Positions 30,397-40,966 of a stretch of DNA of 64,000 nucleotides are shown in pieces (positions within the stretch are counted from its first letter, which is position 1; each line of letters begins with the position of its first letter). Below the pieces are notes generated by a model. That model worked only from the letters and a program-made list of their open reading frames with translations. It did no database searches and was not told the origin of the DNA. The DNA comes from Bosea vaviloviae (GTDB lineage Bacteria > Pseudomonadota > Alphaproteobacteria > Rhizobiales > Beijerinckiaceae). The position numbers and the translations under genes are program-made. The DNA is taken from the NCBI RefSeq assembly GCF_001741865.1, contig NZ_CP017147.1:4393001-4457000 (forward strand). The letters are read 5' to 3'.

Positions 30397-31202
30397 CGAT
30401 CCGGCGCGTTGACGTCGCGCGGGACGCAGATCGCCCGCTCGTTACCGTTGCGGATGAAATCCAGAATTTCGTGAATCAGGGGATGGGCGGCGAACTCGCC
30501 CGCAACATCCTCGACGCGCTCCGACAAGGTGCCTTCATCGGCGAAGAGCAGCCTGTAGGCGCGACGCAATTCATGAATCTGCTCGCGCGAGAAACCGCGC
30601 CGCTTGAGCCCGACGAGATTGAGACCGGCCAAGTGAGCCGGGTTGTCACGCACCAGGCCGAAGGGGATGACATCGTTCATGACGCCGGCGCCGCCGCCGA
30701 TGAAGGCGTGATCGCCGACACGGATGAATTGCTGCAAGCCCGTGCCACCGCCAACGATGACGAAATTGCCGACCGTGACATGGCCTGCGCACATGACGTT
30801 GTTGGAGAAGATGACGTTGTCACCAATGTGGCTATCGTGGCCGACATGCGAATTGGCGAGGAAGAAGCAACGGTCTCCAACCGTGGTCTCCATGCCACCG
30901 CCCTCGGTGCCGGGATTGATGGTGACACCTTCGCGGATCAGGCACTCGGCGCCGATTACCAGCGTCGACGGCTCGCCGCGATATTTCACATCCTGAGGCG
31001 GGTGGCCGATCGATGCGAAAGGATAGAGCTTCGTGCGCTCGCCGATGCTGGTGATTCCGGAAACCGCGACATGGCTGATCAGTTCGACATTGTCGGCCAG
31101 GGTCACGTCGGGCCCGACGGTGCAAAACGGGCCGATGCGAACGCCCGCCCCAAGGCGCGCTTTCGGATCGACGACCGACATCGGATGAATGGTCACGCTC
31201 AT
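30393..31202 (-). CDS. lpxA: Acyl-ACP--UDP-GlcNAc O-acyltransferase
   Basis: 269 residues; first step of lipid A synthesis in the cytoplasm. The N-terminal two thirds consist of hexapeptide repeats forming the left-handed beta helix (ARLGAGVRIGPFCTVGPDVT), and the catalytic histidine is H122 in NSHVGHDSHIG. The C-terminal helical domain ends near NGNERAICV. Coupled to lpxI downstream and 28 nt after fabZ. Confidence 0.97.
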   Translation of the reverse strand: MSVTIHPMSVVDPKARLGAGVRIGPFCTVGPDVTLADNVELISHVAVSGITSIGERTKLYPFASIGHPPQDVKYRGEPSTLVIGAECLIREGVTINPGTEGGGMETTVGDRCFFLANSHVGHDSHIGDNVIFSNNVMCAGHVTVGNFVIVGGGTGLQQFIRVGDHAFIGGGAGVMNDVIPFGLVRDNPAHLAGLNLVGLKRRGFSREQIHELRRAYRLLFADEGTLSERVEDVAGEFAAHPLIHEILDFIRNGNERAICVPRDVNAPDR

Positions 31203-31230
31203 GGAATCGCTGTCCTGACCTTGCAGATCG

Positions 31231-31689
31231 TCAAACGACCATGGCCGAAAGATCGGCCTCGGCGACCAGGACCCCGTCGACCCGGGCCTCGCCGCGATAG
31301 AAGTAGAGGTTGCGCTTGCGGGTCACCTTCGTCAGGTGGAAGCGCAGCGTATCGCCTGGAATGACCGGCTTGCGGAACTTCGCCTTGTCGATCGTGGTGA
31401 AGAGCACGGTGCTGACGGCTGGATCGTCGCTACCCCTGGCATTGACGACAAGGACGCCGGCGGTCTGCGCCATCGCCTCGATCATCAGCACGCCGGGGAA
31501 AACCGGGCGACCAGGGAAATGCCCGGTGAACTGAGGCTCGTTCATCGTCACGTTCTTGATTCCGATGCCGGAATCCTCGCCGTCGATCTCAACGACGCGA
31601 TCGACCAGCAGGAATGGATAGCGATGGGGAATGCAGGCCATGATCCTCTGGATGTCCGCCACCCCCAGGGTTTTCGTCGCGTCGTTCAT
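31231..31689 (-). CDS. fabZ: 3-hydroxyacyl-ACP dehydratase FabZ
   Basis: 152 residues, hot-dog-fold dehydratase of fatty acid elongation. The active site is GHFPGRPVFPGVLMIEAMAQ with the catalytic His and Glu, and HRYPFLLVDRVVEI is the family N-terminus. ATG at 31689 has GGGGACACC directly upstream; an ATG 18 nt earlier is possible. Placement between lpxD and lpxA is classical and links fatty acid and lipid A synthesis. Confidence 0.97.
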   Translation of the reverse strand: MNDATKTLGVADIQRIMACIPHRYPFLLVDRVVEIDGEDSGIGIKNVTMNEPQFTGHFPGRPVFPGVLMIEAMAQTAGVLVVNARGSDDPAVSTVLFTTIDKAKFRKPVIPGDTLRFHLTKVTRKRNLYFYRGEARVDGVLVAEADLSAMVV

Positions 31690-31813
31690 GGTGTCCCCAT
31701 TATCCATCCGGGCCCCGCGCTGGGCACCGCATTTTCCATTCGTTCTAGAGCCGGAGCGATCTAGGTGATGCGATCCTTGCCTGTCATGCCATGGCCGACA
31801 GCAATGGATCTTG

Positions 31814-32875
31814 TCAAACGTCTGAGCGATCCGAGGTCTTGCCACGTTTGGCGACCAGCGACTTCAGCAGGGCGCTCTCGCGCGCCCAGCTCAGTGCCGG
31901 CTGGGCGGGATAGCCACCATAGCGCGCACCGCGCGGCACATCGCCCGCGACGCCGCTTTGGGCTGCGACTTGCGCGCCCATGCCGATCGTCAGATGGCCG
32001 GCAAGGCCGACCTGACCGCCGAGGACGACGAAATCCTCCAGCGTCGACGAGCCGGCGATGCCGACCTGGGAGACGATGACGCAGTGGCGCCCGATGACGA
32101 CGTTATGGCCGATCTGGACCAGGTTATCGATCTTGGTGCCCTCGCCGATCACCGTATCGCGGCTCGCGCCGCGGTCGATGCAGGTGTTGGCGCCGATCTC
32201 GACATCGTCCTGGATGATGACGCGCCCGATCTGCGGCACCTTCATGTGCCCTTTCGGGCTCATCGCGAAGCCGAAGCCGTCCTGGCCGATGCGCACGCCC
32301 GGATGAATGATGACGCGGTTGCCGATGAGGGTCGACTGCAGTGTGCTGCCCGAACCGATCGCACAGTCGCGCCCGATGCGGACCTGCGGTCCGATGACGG
32401 CATGGGAGCCGACCACGGTGCCCGCCCCGATCTCGGCGCCAGGGCCAATGACCGCGCCAGGATCGACCGTGACACCTGCCTCCAGAACGGCTGTCGCGTG
32501 AACGAAGGCGCCGGGCGCCACGCCTTGCGAGCCGAACATCGAGCCTGGCTTCAACGCCGTCGGGAAGAAGCGGGCGAGCACCAGGGCAAAGGCATGATAG
32601 GGGGCGTTGGAAACCAGCGCGGTGGTGCCAGTCGGCACCCGCATGGCGAAGCGCGACGACACCAGGCACAACCCCGCGCCCGTCGCCGCCAGGGCGTCAG
32701 TGTATTTCGGGTTGTCCATATAGGCGAGATCGGACGGGCCTGCGGCTTCCAGTGCCGCCGCGCCGGTGATCATGCGAGCCGCATCGGTGCCTTCCGGCAA
32801 GGCGGCGCCCGAAATGGCTGCGACCTCGCCGAAGCTGAGCGAGGTCGCCAAAGGAAAGAATTGAGGGTCTGACAT
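31814..32875 (-). CDS. lpxD: UDP-3-O-(3-hydroxyacyl)glucosamine N-acyltransferase
   Basis: 353 residues; third step of lipid A synthesis. An N-terminal uridine-binding domain (about 1-105, with [20 protein letters not shown]) precedes a left-handed beta helix of hexapeptide repeats. The catalytic His lies in [15 protein letters not shown], followed by [20 protein letters not shown]. It lies 37 nt after the bamA stop, suggesting one transcript from bamA. Confidence 0.97.
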   Translation of the reverse strand: MSDPQFFPLATSLSFGEVAAISGAALPEGTDAARMITGAAALEAAGPSDLAYMDNPKYTDALAATGAGLCLVSSRFAMRVPTGTTALVSNAPYHAFALVLARFFPTALKPGSMFGSQGVAPGAFVHATAVLEAGVTVDPGAVIGPGAEIGAGTVVGSHAVIGPQVRIGRDCAIGSGSTLQSTLIGNRVIIHPGVRIGQDGFGFAMSPKGHMKVPQIGRVIIQDDVEIGANTCIDRGASRDTVIGEGTKIDNLVQIGHNVVIGRHCVIVSQVGIAGSSTLEDFVVLGGQVGLAGHLTIGMGAQVAAQSGVAGDVPRGARYGGYPAQPALSWARESALLKSLVAKRGKTSDRSDV

Positions 32876-32912
32876 CGAGAAGATCCGGGACGGGGCAACG
32901 TGCCCCGTCGCG

Positions 32913-35432
32913 TCAGAAGCGCGTGCCGCCAGAGAAGCGGAAGGCCTGCAGGCGATCGCCGCCGAGCTTCACGCCAGAGGTCGGGTCGCGATAGCCATCA
33001 TCCTTGGTCAACGCATAGGCATAGTCGAAGCGGATCGGGCCAAGCGGCGACTGCCAGAGCAGGCTGACACCGACCGAAGACCGGATCATGTTCTTGTCGC
33101 GGACGCAGGCGAGGTTGCTCTGATACCCCGAGTTCACGGAGACGTTGAACTGACGAGCCTCAGTCCCGGCCGGGCAGCCCGTGAGCGCCACCTTGTTGCC
33201 GCCCTCGTAATTGAACAGCGTACCGGCGTCGGCGAAGACGGCGCCGCGCAAGCCGAGATCCCGCGGCAAACCGAAGATCGGGAACTGCACTTCGAGCGTG
33301 CCGCCGAAATAGCTGGTGCCGCCGAGCGCGTTGGTCGTCGGGTCGGTCGGATTAAGCGTCGTGCCGATATCGCGCGGGCCGATACCCGAGGGCGCAAAAC
33401 CGCGCACCAAGCTCGGTCCGAGGAAGTAGTGGTCGATCATGCGCAGATCGCCGCCGGCCGCCTGGACGTGGCCACCCTGCACGCGAGCGAAGCCGACGAC
33501 ATCGTCGAAGATCTCGCGGTAGTAGCGGGCATCCGCCGCGATACGCAGGAACTTCGAATCGCCGCCGACACCAGCGAATTCAGGCTTGATCTCGGCCAGG
33601 AAGCCGTTGCGCGGGTTCTGGTAGTTGTCGAGCGAGTTGTAGTTGAAGTTCAAGCCAACCAGCGAGGTCAGCGTGGTGCCGACCGCCTCCTTGACCGCGA
33701 TCGTCGCCTCGCCATTGCTCAAGCAGTTATAGACAGAATCTGCCCCGATCGCCCCGGCTGTTCCCGGCGTAATGCCGGCCAGCGGCGCGGAGCAGTCGTT
33801 ATAGGGGCGGTCTGTCGTGTTCGGAACCTTGATCTCGGTCGTATAGAGCGAGTAGCGCGGCGTGATCGAAAACTCTTCCGTGATCGGGAAGGTCAGGCGC
33901 ACCTGCCCGCCATTCACGCGGCTTTCGAAACGGCCAGTGTTGTAGTTGTCGTTGTACTTCGAGAACAGATCGAAGCCTGCCCCGATCCGGCGGCCGAGGA
34001 AGTACGGCTCCGTGAAGGAGAAATCGACGCCCTGGGTGCGTTGTCCGAGCGTGCCGGCGATGCGGACGAACTGGCCGCGGCCGAGGAAGTTCGACTCCGA
34101 CAGGGAGACTTCGCCGATGACGCCGTCCGAGGTCGAGTAACCACCGGCAATCGAGAACGAACCGGTCGCCTTGTCCTCGACATCGATATTGACGATGACG
34201 CGGTCAGGCGTCGAGCCCGGCTCATTGGTGACACGCACCTTGCTGAAGAAGCCGAGATTGTTGAGGCGGCGCTCAGCGCGGTCGACCAGCACCTTGTTGT
34301 AGGCATCGCCTTCACCAAGATCGAGCTCACGGCGCACGACATAATCACGCGTACGGGTGTTGCCGCGCACATTGATGCGCTCGACATAGACCCGCGGGCC
34401 TTCGTCGATGACATAGGTGATGCCGATCTGGCGCCCGGCAGAATCGCGGTCGCCGCGCGGCCGGACCTGCGCGAAGGCATAGCCGCGGCGCGAAACTTCC
34501 GTCGTCAGAGCCACCAGCGACTTCTCGACCGCCTCGGCATTGTAGGTATCGCCGGCGGATGTCGCGATGACACGCTGCAGCGCATTGGGATCAATGTCGG
34601 GCAGCTTGGAATCGACCGCCACATTGCCGACGCGGTATTGCGGACCTTCATCGACCGCGATGTCGACGACCCAACCGCCCTGCGCCTCGTCGAAGCGGGC
34701 ATTGTTCGAGACGATCTGGAAGTCGGCATAGCCGTTCTTCAGATAGAAACGGCGAATAAGCTCGAGATCGGAGGAGATCCGGTCGGCCTCATAGACGTCC
34801 GAGGTCTTGATGAAGCTGAGGAAGTTCGACTCGGTCGAGGTCATCAGACCGCGCAGGCGACCCGACGAGTAAACGCCATTGCCGCTGAAATTGATCGACT
34901 TGATGCCGGTCTTGCCGCTCTCGACGATGGTGAAGACCACATCCGAGCGCCCGTTCGGCAGCGGAGCGATACGGCCGCTCACCGAGGCCAGACCGTAACC
35001 AGCGCGGCGATAGGCGTCCTTCAGACGCTGAACGTCGGCATCGATCAGCGCCTGGCTCATCGGGCCCTGCGCTTTCGACTGGACCTGCTGGAGCAGCACA
35101 TCGCTCTTCAGCCGGCGGTTACCCTCGAAGGCGACACGATTGATCGTGTCGTTCTCCCTGACCGCGATCACGGTCTGCGATCCGCGGCGGCTGACCTGCA
35201 CGCTGGAGAACAGGCCGGTAGCCATCAGATTCTGGCGGATATCCTGCGGAGCAGTTGAGCCCTGCCCGGCCGCGTAGGTGCGGATCGTCTCCGCGTCGAC
35301 GCTTCTGTTGCCCTGGACAATCACGGCCTGCGCGAACACTACGCCACCGCTTACGGCCAACATGAAGGCCGAAAGTCCGACTGATCGAGAGAGCCGCAGC
35401 TTGAAAGACAGGCTCTTTTGGGTCGACGTCAT
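32913..35432 (-). CDS. bamA: Outer membrane protein assembly factor BamA
   Basis: 839 residues. A signal sequence ([23 protein letters not shown], described by position about 12-35) leads into five POTRA repeats up to about residue 430, for example [19 protein letters not shown] and [19 protein letters not shown]. The 16-strand barrel follows, with the VRGF-type motif as [14 protein letters not shown] and a final C-terminal Phe in FSGGTRF, the outer-membrane insertion signal. BamA inserts beta-barrel proteins. It follows rseP on the same strand; the 225-nt gap may hold its own promoter. Confidence 0.97.
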   Translation of the reverse strand: MTSTQKSLSFKLRLSRSVGLSAFMLAVSGGVVFAQAVIVQGNRSVDAETIRTYAAGQGSTAPQDIRQNLMATGLFSSVQVSRRGSQTVIAVRENDTINRVAFEGNRRLKSDVLLQQVQSKAQGPMSQALIDADVQRLKDAYRRAGYGLASVSGRIAPLPNGRSDVVFTIVESGKTGIKSINFSGNGVYSSGRLRGLMTSTESNFLSFIKTSDVYEADRISSDLELIRRFYLKNGYADFQIVSNNARFDEAQGGWVVDIAVDEGPQYRVGNVAVDSKLPDIDPNALQRVIATSAGDTYNAEAVEKSLVALTTEVSRRGYAFAQVRPRGDRDSAGRQIGITYVIDEGPRVYVERINVRGNTRTRDYVVRRELDLGEGDAYNKVLVDRAERRLNNLGFFSKVRVTNEPGSTPDRVIVNIDVEDKATGSFSIAGGYSTSDGVIGEVSLSESNFLGRGQFVRIAGTLGQRTQGVDFSFTEPYFLGRRIGAGFDLFSKYNDNYNTGRFESRVNGGQVRLTFPITEEFSITPRYSLYTTEIKVPNTTDRPYNDCSAPLAGITPGTAGAIGADSVYNCLSNGEATIAVKEAVGTTLTSLVGLNFNYNSLDNYQNPRNGFLAEIKPEFAGVGGDSKFLRIAADARYYREIFDDVVGFARVQGGHVQAAGGDLRMIDHYFLGPSLVRGFAPSGIGPRDIGTTLNPTDPTTNALGGTSYFGGTLEVQFPIFGLPRDLGLRGAVFADAGTLFNYEGGNKVALTGCPAGTEARQFNVSVNSGYQSNLACVRDKNMIRSSVGVSLLWQSPLGPIRFDYAYALTKDDGYRDPTSGVKLGGDRLQAFRFSGGTRF

Positions 35433-35657
35433 CGGGTCGCCTATTCCATTTTCTCGGGTCGCCACCCCAAACGGGGACCACCGCCTAGGGGCAGCGGCAT
35501 GGCGACATTGCAGTCCAAACGCTTCTACAAAGTTTCCTGCGGGACGCAAACCGCCATTGTCGTTAACAAAATATTTTTAAGCGCCACGTTGCCAGGAGGC
35601 CACGCGTCCTGCCGCGATTCCGCCGCAAAGCGACGCGGTCAGGACGTGAAAATCCGA

Positions 35658-36806
35658 TCAAAGCTGCGAACGGACGTGAAGGATGTCATTCCAGGTTACG
35701 AACAGCATCAGTAACAGGACGAGACTGAGCCCGATGCGGGCGCCGATTTCCTGCGCACGTTCGCTGAGCGGGCGGCCGCGAAGTGTTTCTATCGCGTAGA
35801 ACATGAGATGCCCGCCATCGAGCATCGGGACCGGCAGCAGGTTCATCAGCCCGATCGAGACGGACAGGATCGCCGCCAGGTTGATCAGGGCCAGAAATCC
35901 GCCATTCGACGCCACCAGACCGGAAACCTGGGCGATCCGGATCGGCCCCGACAGCTGGTCGGTCGATTCGCGCCCGCTGACCAGTTTGCCGATGTAGTCA
36001 TAGGTCCGCTCGACCACGAACCAGGTCTCAGAGACGCCATTGCGCACCGCTTCGAGCGGCCCGAAATGCTGGACCGTCCAGTCCTCCGCCTTGCGCGACG
36101 CCTGAACCCCGATGATCCCGAGCCGCTGCTTACCGAGCGGCGACGTCGTCTCGACCAAGGCAGGCGTCACAGGGATCGTCAGCTTGGCGCCGGCGCGCTC
36201 GACGGTGACCGAGACCACCTCATTGGGCCGCACCGAGATGACGCGCTGCATATCGCTGAAACTGCCCATCGGCTGGCCGTCAATCGCGACAACGAGATCC
36301 CCCGCCTGCAAACCCGCTCGTTCGGCCGCGCCCCCGGCGACAACCTGATCAATCCGAGGGATCAATACCTGCTTGCCGAACAGGAACACGGTGGCGGTGA
36401 AGATGAAGATCGCGAGCAGGAAATTGGCGATCGGCCCGGCCGCGACGATCGCGGCTCTTTCGCCGATCGACTGCGCCGGGAAGGAACGCACCCGCTCCTG
36501 CGGCGTCATCTGCGCGACCTCGGCATTGTCGGGAGCGCTGGACGCATCGGCGTCGCCGGAGAACTTCACATAGCCGCCGAGCGGGATCAGGGCGATGCGC
36601 CAGCGCGTGCCGTGCTTGTCGTTGAAGCCGTAGATCTCGCGGCCGAAGCCGATCGAGAACACCTTCACATCGACACCGCACCAGCGACCGACGAGGAAAT
36701 GCCCAAGTTCATGGATGAAGACGACGATGGCGAGGACGAACAGAAACGGCACGAGATAGCCCAATAGGGAGCTGCCCGCATTCCAGATTGTCGCTACGAA
36801 TTCCAT
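35658..36806 (-). CDS. rseP: RIP zinc metalloprotease RseP (MmpA) family
   Basis: 382 residues, site-2 intramembrane protease. Helix 1 carries HELGH (about residue 29-33), the zinc site, and the C-terminal helix carries NLLPVPMLDGGHL with the third ligand. One PDZ domain lies between (VVAGGAAERAGLQAGDLVVA). Orthologues cleave anti-sigma factors or polarity proteins (E. coli RseP, Caulobacter MmpA); the target here is unknown. ATG 36806 with GGGAG upstream is preferred over in-frame TTG codons just before it. Confidence 0.95.
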   Translation of the reverse strand: MEFVATIWNAGSSLLGYLVPFLFVLAIVVFIHELGHFLVGRWCGVDVKVFSIGFGREIYGFNDKHGTRWRIALIPLGGYVKFSGDADASSAPDNAEVAQMTPQERVRSFPAQSIGERAAIVAAGPIANFLLAIFIFTATVFLFGKQVLIPRIDQVVAGGAAERAGLQAGDLVVAIDGQPMGSFSDMQRVISVRPNEVVSVTVERAGAKLTIPVTPALVETTSPLGKQRLGIIGVQASRKAEDWTVQHFGPLEAVRNGVSETWFVVERTYDYIGKLVSGRESTDQLSGPIRIAQVSGLVASNGGFLALINLAAILSVSIGLMNLLPVPMLDGGHLMFYAIETLRGRPLSERAQEIGARIGLSLVLLLMLFVTWNDILHVRSQL

Positions 36807-36853
36807 CAACAACTCCCGATCTGTCGCCCTTAGGTGACAGCGAAAGGGGCCTA

Positions 36854-38008
36854 CTACAAGAGCGCCCGCGCGCGCTTTCTCGCATCTTGGTCAATCGCCA
36901 GCGCAGCCGCAACGTCTGCCGGAGCCATCATCTGCGGCGCCGACTGGCTGCAGACGGCCTCCACCAATGCGGCGATTCCAGGAAAACTGATCGCGCCGGC
37001 GAGATAAGCCGCGACGGCTATCTCATTGGCTGCATTGAGGATCGCCGGCATGGCGCCACCCTGTGCCAACGCCGCCATGGCCAGCCCGAGCGCCGGGAAG
37101 CGCACGAGATCGGGACGCTCGAAGGCGAGTGGCGCCGTCAGCGCAAGGTCCAGGAAGCGCGTCGACGGCGCATCGAGCCGACCGTCCACCCCCAGGCAAT
37201 GGGCAGCGGCAACGCGCATATCGGGCACGGCCATGCCGGCGCTGACCGAGCCGTCGCGGAAGGTCACGAGCCCGTGGACGATCTGCTGTGGATGCACCAG
37301 CACGTCGAGCTGGTCATGGCGCAATCCGAACAGGAAGCAGGCCTCGATCAGCTCCAACCCCTTGTTCATCATGCTGGCGGAATCGATCGTGATCTTGGCG
37401 CCCATCGCATAGTTGGGATGAGCCAGCGCCTGCTCGGGCCGCGCCGCGGCGATCTGCTCGACGCTCCAGGTGCGGAAGGGTCCGCCCGAAGCCGTCAGCG
37501 TCATGGTGCGGATGGCCGAGATCGGCTCAGCGCCAAGGACTTGGAACAAAGCGTTATGTTCGGAATCGAGCGGCAGGATCCGCACCCCAACCGCTTGCGC
37601 GCGCGCCATGACGGCAGCTCCTGCGCAAACGAGGCTTTCCTTGTTGGCGAGCGCCACGACCCTGCCTGGCGTCAGAGCCGCAAAGGTCGCCTCCAGTCCA
37701 GCTGCTCCGGAAATCGCGCTGACGACGATATCGCTCGGCATCGCCACGGCGTCGAACACGGCCGAGCGCCCCGCACCATGGGCGATGCCGCTGCCCGACA
37801 GGGCTTCCGCCAGCGCCGCCGCGCCGCCCTCGTCGGCCAGCGCAGCAAAACGCGCCCCGGTCTCGATGGCGACCTTGGCAAGCGCTACCGCATCCTTGCC
37901 GCCGACGACGGCCGAGATCGCGAGACGATCGGGATTCTCGGCGACGACCTCGCGGGTCGAGCGGCCGATCGAGCCCGTGGCGCCGAGCAGGGTGACGGTG
38001 CGAAGCAT
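36854..38008 (-). CDS. dxr: 1-deoxy-D-xylulose 5-phosphate reductoisomerase
   Basis: 384 residues; NADPH-dependent step that makes 2-C-methylerythritol 4-phosphate, committing carbon to isoprenoids and hence to undecaprenyl phosphate made by the neighbouring UppS. The nucleotide site is VTLLGATGSIGRST (about 4-17); ALANKESLVCAG and LPLDSEHNALFQ form the metal/substrate site, with ASGGPFR following. Gap of 13 nt from cdsA. Confidence 0.97.
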   Translation of the reverse strand: MLRTVTLLGATGSIGRSTREVVAENPDRLAISAVVGGKDAVALAKVAIETGARFAALADEGGAAALAEALSGSGIAHGAGRSAVFDAVAMPSDIVVSAISGAAGLEATFAALTPGRVVALANKESLVCAGAAVMARAQAVGVRILPLDSEHNALFQVLGAEPISAIRTMTLTASGGPFRTWSVEQIAAARPEQALAHPNYAMGAKITIDSASMMNKGLELIEACFLFGLRHDQLDVLVHPQQIVHGLVTFRDGSVSAGMAVPDMRVAAAHCLGVDGRLDAPSTRFLDLALTAPLAFERPDLVRFPALGLAMAALAQGGAMPAILNAANEIAVAAYLAGAISFPGIAALVEAVCSQSAPQMMAPADVAAALAIDQDARKRARALL

Positions 38009-38021
38009 CGGGTTCTCTACG

Positions 38022-38846
38022 TCAAAGACGCGTCAGGAACAGCAGCAGGCCAGCGAAGATCAGCACGGCCCAATAACCGTCCAGACGATCCAGGAAACCG
38101 CCATGGCCGGGGATCAATCGGCTCGAATCCTTCGCTCCGAAGCGCCGCTTGATGGCGGATTCGAAGAGATCGCCAGCCTGGCTGAGGACGGAGGCCGCGA
38201 ACGACGCGGCAATCGCGAGCCCTGGTCCAACGACCGTCGCCGCCTGAGGCGTCAGCGCCCAGACCGCATAGCCTCCGAGCGTGCCCGCCATCGTGCCCCC
38301 GATCGCACCGGACCAGGTTTTCTTCGGGCTGAAACGCGGCATCAATTTGGGGCCGCCCAGCGTGCGGCCGGTGAAATAAGCCGCGATGTCGGTGAACCAG
38401 ACCGCTGCGAAGCTCCAGATGATCAGAGCCAGGCCAAGATCGGGAACCGCGCGCAAGGCCGGCGTGATGAGCGCGAAGGCCAGCGCATAGGCGACGCCGC
38501 AGATTTCGAGCGCCAGGCGATTCTGGGTCAAGGGCGTCAGCACCGCTCCACATAGGGCCAACGCAGCCGCAACGCCCGCCAGCGCTGGCTGGCTTGCCGG
38601 CGAAAACCCGAGCAGCAGCCCCGCAAGCACGACGCCGATACCTGCTGCGACCGCGTTCTGGCGACTGACGATCGAGAGCCACTCATAAGCGACCAGGCCC
38701 GCCACGAGCGTCCAGACCAACCGGAAGGGCCAGCCGCCCCAATACGTCGCAGCAAGAATGCCCGCCGCCAGGACAAGAGCCGACGCAACCCGCAGCTTCA
38801 GTTCGCTGGAGGCGACCGGCGCGGCGTCGGAGCGGGGCTCATTCAC
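38022..38846 (-). CDS. cdsA: Phosphatidate cytidylyltransferase
   Basis: 274-residue integral membrane enzyme that makes CDP-diacylglycerol, precursor of all membrane phospholipids. Six to eight hydrophobic segments precede the family signature near the C-terminus: [20 protein letters not shown] then DRLDGY. The start is GTG 38846, which overlaps the uppS stop (GTGA); the open frame upstream of it is a shadow of uppS. Confidence 0.95.
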   Translation of the reverse strand: MNEPRSDAAPVASSELKLRVASALVLAAGILAATYWGGWPFRLVWTLVAGLVAYEWLSIVSRQNAVAAGIGVVLAGLLLGFSPASQPALAGVAAALALCGAVLTPLTQNRLALEICGVAYALAFALITPALRAVPDLGLALIIWSFAAVWFTDIAAYFTGRTLGGPKLMPRFSPKKTWSGAIGGTMAGTLGGYAVWALTPQAATVVGPGLAIAASFAASVLSQAGDLFESAIKRRFGAKDSSRLIPGHGGFLDRLDGYWAVLIFAGLLLFLTRL

Positions 38847-39604
38847 GCTGCCCCCACATTGCGGTCTGCGGGCTCGGACACCCCACCGAAGCGGCGCTCG
38901 CGACGACGGTACTCGGCGAGCGCGTCTTCCAGAGCGGCGCGATCGAAATCCGGCCAGAGAACCGGCGAGAAGACGAATTCGGCATAGGCTGCCTGCCAGA
39001 GCAGGAAATTCGAGATGCGCGTCTCGCCGGAGGTGCGGATCACCAGTTCCGGATCGGGCAGATCGCTCGTGTCCAGGCGGCTCGAGAACAGGGCCTCGTC
39101 GATCGCGCTTGTCGCGATGCGGCCGGCAGCGACCTCGGCGGCCAGCGCGCGGGCCGTGCGGACGATCTCGTCGCGCGAGCCATAGTTGAAGGCGATGGCG
39201 AGCGTCATGCCGGTATTGTTGCAGGTCATGGCTTCGGCATGCTCGACCAGACGGCGCAGATCCGGAGCAAGATCCTCGCGGCCGCCGATAATGCGGACCT
39301 TCACCCCGGAGGCGTCGAGCTCGGCGAGATCCTTTTCGACGAAACGCTTCAGCAGCCCCATCAGGAAGGAGACCTCGGCCTGGGGCCGGCGCCAGTTCTC
39401 GGTCGAGAAGCTGTAGAGCGTCAGCACCGCGATGCCGAGCTCGCCCGCGTTCTTGACCGTGCGGCGCAGGGCATCGAGCCCGCGCCGATGACCTTCCTGA
39501 CGCGGCAGCCCGCGCATCTGCGCCCAACGCCCATTGCCATCCATGATGATGGCGACATGGCTGGGGCCTGCGGGCTGCTGCCCCTGACGCTGGCCTGCTG
39601 ACAT
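38843..39604 (-). CDS. uppS: Isoprenyl transferase (undecaprenyl diphosphate synthase)
   Basis: 253 residues, cis-prenyltransferase that makes the C55 lipid carrier for cell wall precursors. The catalytic Asp lies in [19 protein letters not shown] (about residue 22), followed by [10 protein letters not shown] and [13 protein letters not shown]; the RxR pyrophosphate motif region is near [17 protein letters not shown]. Start ATG 39604; 94 nt downstream of frr. Confidence 0.97.
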   Translation of the reverse strand: MSAGQRQGQQPAGPSHVAIIMDGNGRWAQMRGLPRQEGHRRGLDALRRTVKNAGELGIAVLTLYSFSTENWRRPQAEVSFLMGLLKRFVEKDLAELDASGVKVRIIGGREDLAPDLRRLVEHAEAMTCNNTGMTLAIAFNYGSRDEIVRTARALAAEVAAGRIATSAIDEALFSSRLDTSDLPDPELVIRTSGETRISNFLLWQAAYAEFVFSPVLWPDFDRAALEDALAEYRRRERRFGGVSEPADRNVGAA

Positions 39605-39698
39605 TCCAATGCCTCGTTCGGCCTAGCGCCGTGATGAGCCTCGCGCGGGGCATTCCCGCGCAGGCTTGATCTCAGTCCTCGTCTCGGAAGCCCGTGTC

Positions 39699-40262
39699 TC
39701 AGACGTGCAGAATCTCTTTTTCCTTCGCCGCAAGCGCCTGATCGATCTCGGCGATGTGCTGGTCGGTGGCCTTCTGGACCTGATCGGACTGCCGGACCAT
39801 GTCATCCTTGGTGAGGTGGCCGTCCTTTTCCAGCTTCTTGATCAGGTCGATGCCGTCGCGGCGGACATGGCGCACTGCGATCTTGGCATCCTCGGCATAT
39901 TTATGGGCGACCTTGACCATCTCCTTGCGGCGCTGCTCGTTCAGCTCTGGAATACGGATGCGCAGCACCTGGCCTTCCGTCTGCGGGTTGAGGCCGAGAT
40001 CGGATTCGCGAATCGCCTTTTCAACAGCCGCGGTCATGCTGCGATCCCAGACCTGAACGCTGAGCAGGCGGGCTTCCGGCACGCTGACGGTCGCGAGCTG
40101 GCTGAGCGGCGTGCGGGCGCCATAGGCCTCGACCTGGATCGGGTCGAGCATGTTGGCGGAGGCGCGACCGCTGCGCAGCGAGGCGAGATCGCCCTTGAAG
40201 GACTGGAGCGAACTCTGCATGCGGCGCTTCACGTCCGCGAGATCGAATGTCGTCTGGGCCAT
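39699..40262 (-). CDS. frr: Ribosome recycling factor
   Basis: 187 residues; with EF-G it splits post-termination ribosomes. The three-helix bundle plus small domain is clear (RRMQSSLQSFKGDLASLRSG, RIPELNEQRRKEMVKVAHKY). The ATG at 40262 is preferred over a TTG three codons upstream. In most alphaproteobacteria pyrH lies immediately upstream; here about 750 nt with a plus-strand VOC gene separate them. Confidence 0.97.
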   Translation of the reverse strand: MAQTTFDLADVKRRMQSSLQSFKGDLASLRSGRASANMLDPIQVEAYGARTPLSQLATVSVPEARLLSVQVWDRSMTAAVEKAIRESDLGLNPQTEGQVLRIRIPELNEQRRKEMVKVAHKYAEDAKIAVRHVRRDGIDLIKKLEKDGHLTKDDMVRQSDQVQKATDQHIAEIDQALAAKEKEILHV

Positions 40263-40283
40263 TATCTTCAAGACCTTGAGAGC

Positions 40284-40412
40284 TTATACAAAACCGGGCG
40301 CGACCATGGCGGCGGGTCCGCGCAGGGTCAAGGATTTCATGCGCCGCCGCAGTTCCAGAACGGAGTCGCCGGCCGCGGCGAGGTTGACCGCCCGCTCATT
40401 CGGCTTCGCCAT
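40284..40412 (-). CDS. Possible 42-residue peptide upstream of frr
   Basis: An ATG frame of 42 residues (starts MAKPNERAVNLAAAGDSVLE, ends VAPGFV) stops 21 nt before the frr ATG on the same strand. Its position suggests an upstream leader or a remnant of a gene between pyrH and frr. No domain recognised and ribosome-site support is weak; it may be chance. Confidence 0.25.
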   Translation of the reverse strand: MAKPNERAVNLAAAGDSVLELRRRMKSLTLRGPAAMVAPGFV

Positions 40413-40453
40413 GGCGAGCCCCCTTGAAACGAGTCCAGACACCGGAGTCGGCC

Positions 40454-40867
40454 ATGCCACGCTTGAATCGCATTATCGAGACCGCACTTTACGTTGACGA
40501 TCTCGAGCGCGCCGCAGCGTTCTACGAGAACGTTCTTGAAGTTGAGGCGATGCTACGCACCAAGACGTTGTACGCTTACGACATTGGCGGGTCGAGCGTG
40601 TTGCTGTTGTTCCAGCGTGGAGAATCACTTGGCAGCCAGACATCGCCCAACGGAACCATTCCCCCGCATGACGGGTCGGGGCCGCTGCATATCTGCTTCG
40701 CCGTCGATGCCGAAGAATTGCCCGTCTGGGAGACCAGATTGAAGCAGCATGGCGTCGCCATCGAGGGCCGCATGACCTGGGAGCGCGGCGGAGAGAGCCT
40801 CTATCTCCGCGATCCGGATGGCCACTTGCTTGAACTGATGAGCCCGGGTGTCTGGGCCACATACTAG
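40454..40867 (+). CDS. VOC family protein (glyoxalase/dioxygenase fold)
   Basis: 137 residues, one vicinal-oxygen-chelate domain: ETALYVDDLERAAAFYENVL at the N-terminus, LHICFAVDAEELPVWETRL centrally, and the C-terminal YLRDPDGHLLELMSP that supplies the metal-binding Glu. The pattern fits small fosfomycin-resistance/glyoxalase-like proteins, but the substrate is not predictable. It runs opposite to all genes around it, splitting pyrH from frr, and is followed at once by repeat family B. Confidence 0.88.
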   Translation: MPRLNRIIETALYVDDLERAAAFYENVLEVEAMLRTKTLYAYDIGGSSVLLLFQRGESLGSQTSPNGTIPPHDGSGPLHICFAVDAEELPVWETRLKQHGVAIEGRMTWERGGESLYLRDPDGHLLELMSPGVWATY

Positions 40868-40870
40868 AGC

Positions 40871-40921
40871 ATTTCGAGCGAAGTGGACACCGGTTCGCGT
40901 GAAGAAAATGCGTTAAAACAA
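40871..40921. repeat. Dispersed repeat, family B, copy 2
   Basis: ATTTCGAGCGAAGTGGACAC and CGGTTCGCGTGAAGAAAATG match 9642-9693 in the same orientation with scattered substitutions. It starts 3 nt after the VOC stop and is followed, like copy 1, by a hairpin. Confidence 0.75.
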
Positions 40922-40927
40922 GGAGGT

Positions 40928-40966
40928 AGAGCATTTCCGCGATTCGGAGAAACGTGGAAATACTCT
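40928..40966. terminator. Hairpin after VOC gene
   Basis: Imperfect inverted repeat AGAGCATTTCCGCG / CGTGGAAATACTCT. It lies between the convergent VOC and pyrH genes and could end both transcripts. It occupies the place held by the 9697-9739 hairpin beside repeat B copy 1. Confidence 0.5.

Noticed and set aside
33429..35258. 609-codon frame opposite bamA
   Set aside because: Antisense to POTRA and barrel coding sequence, no domain.
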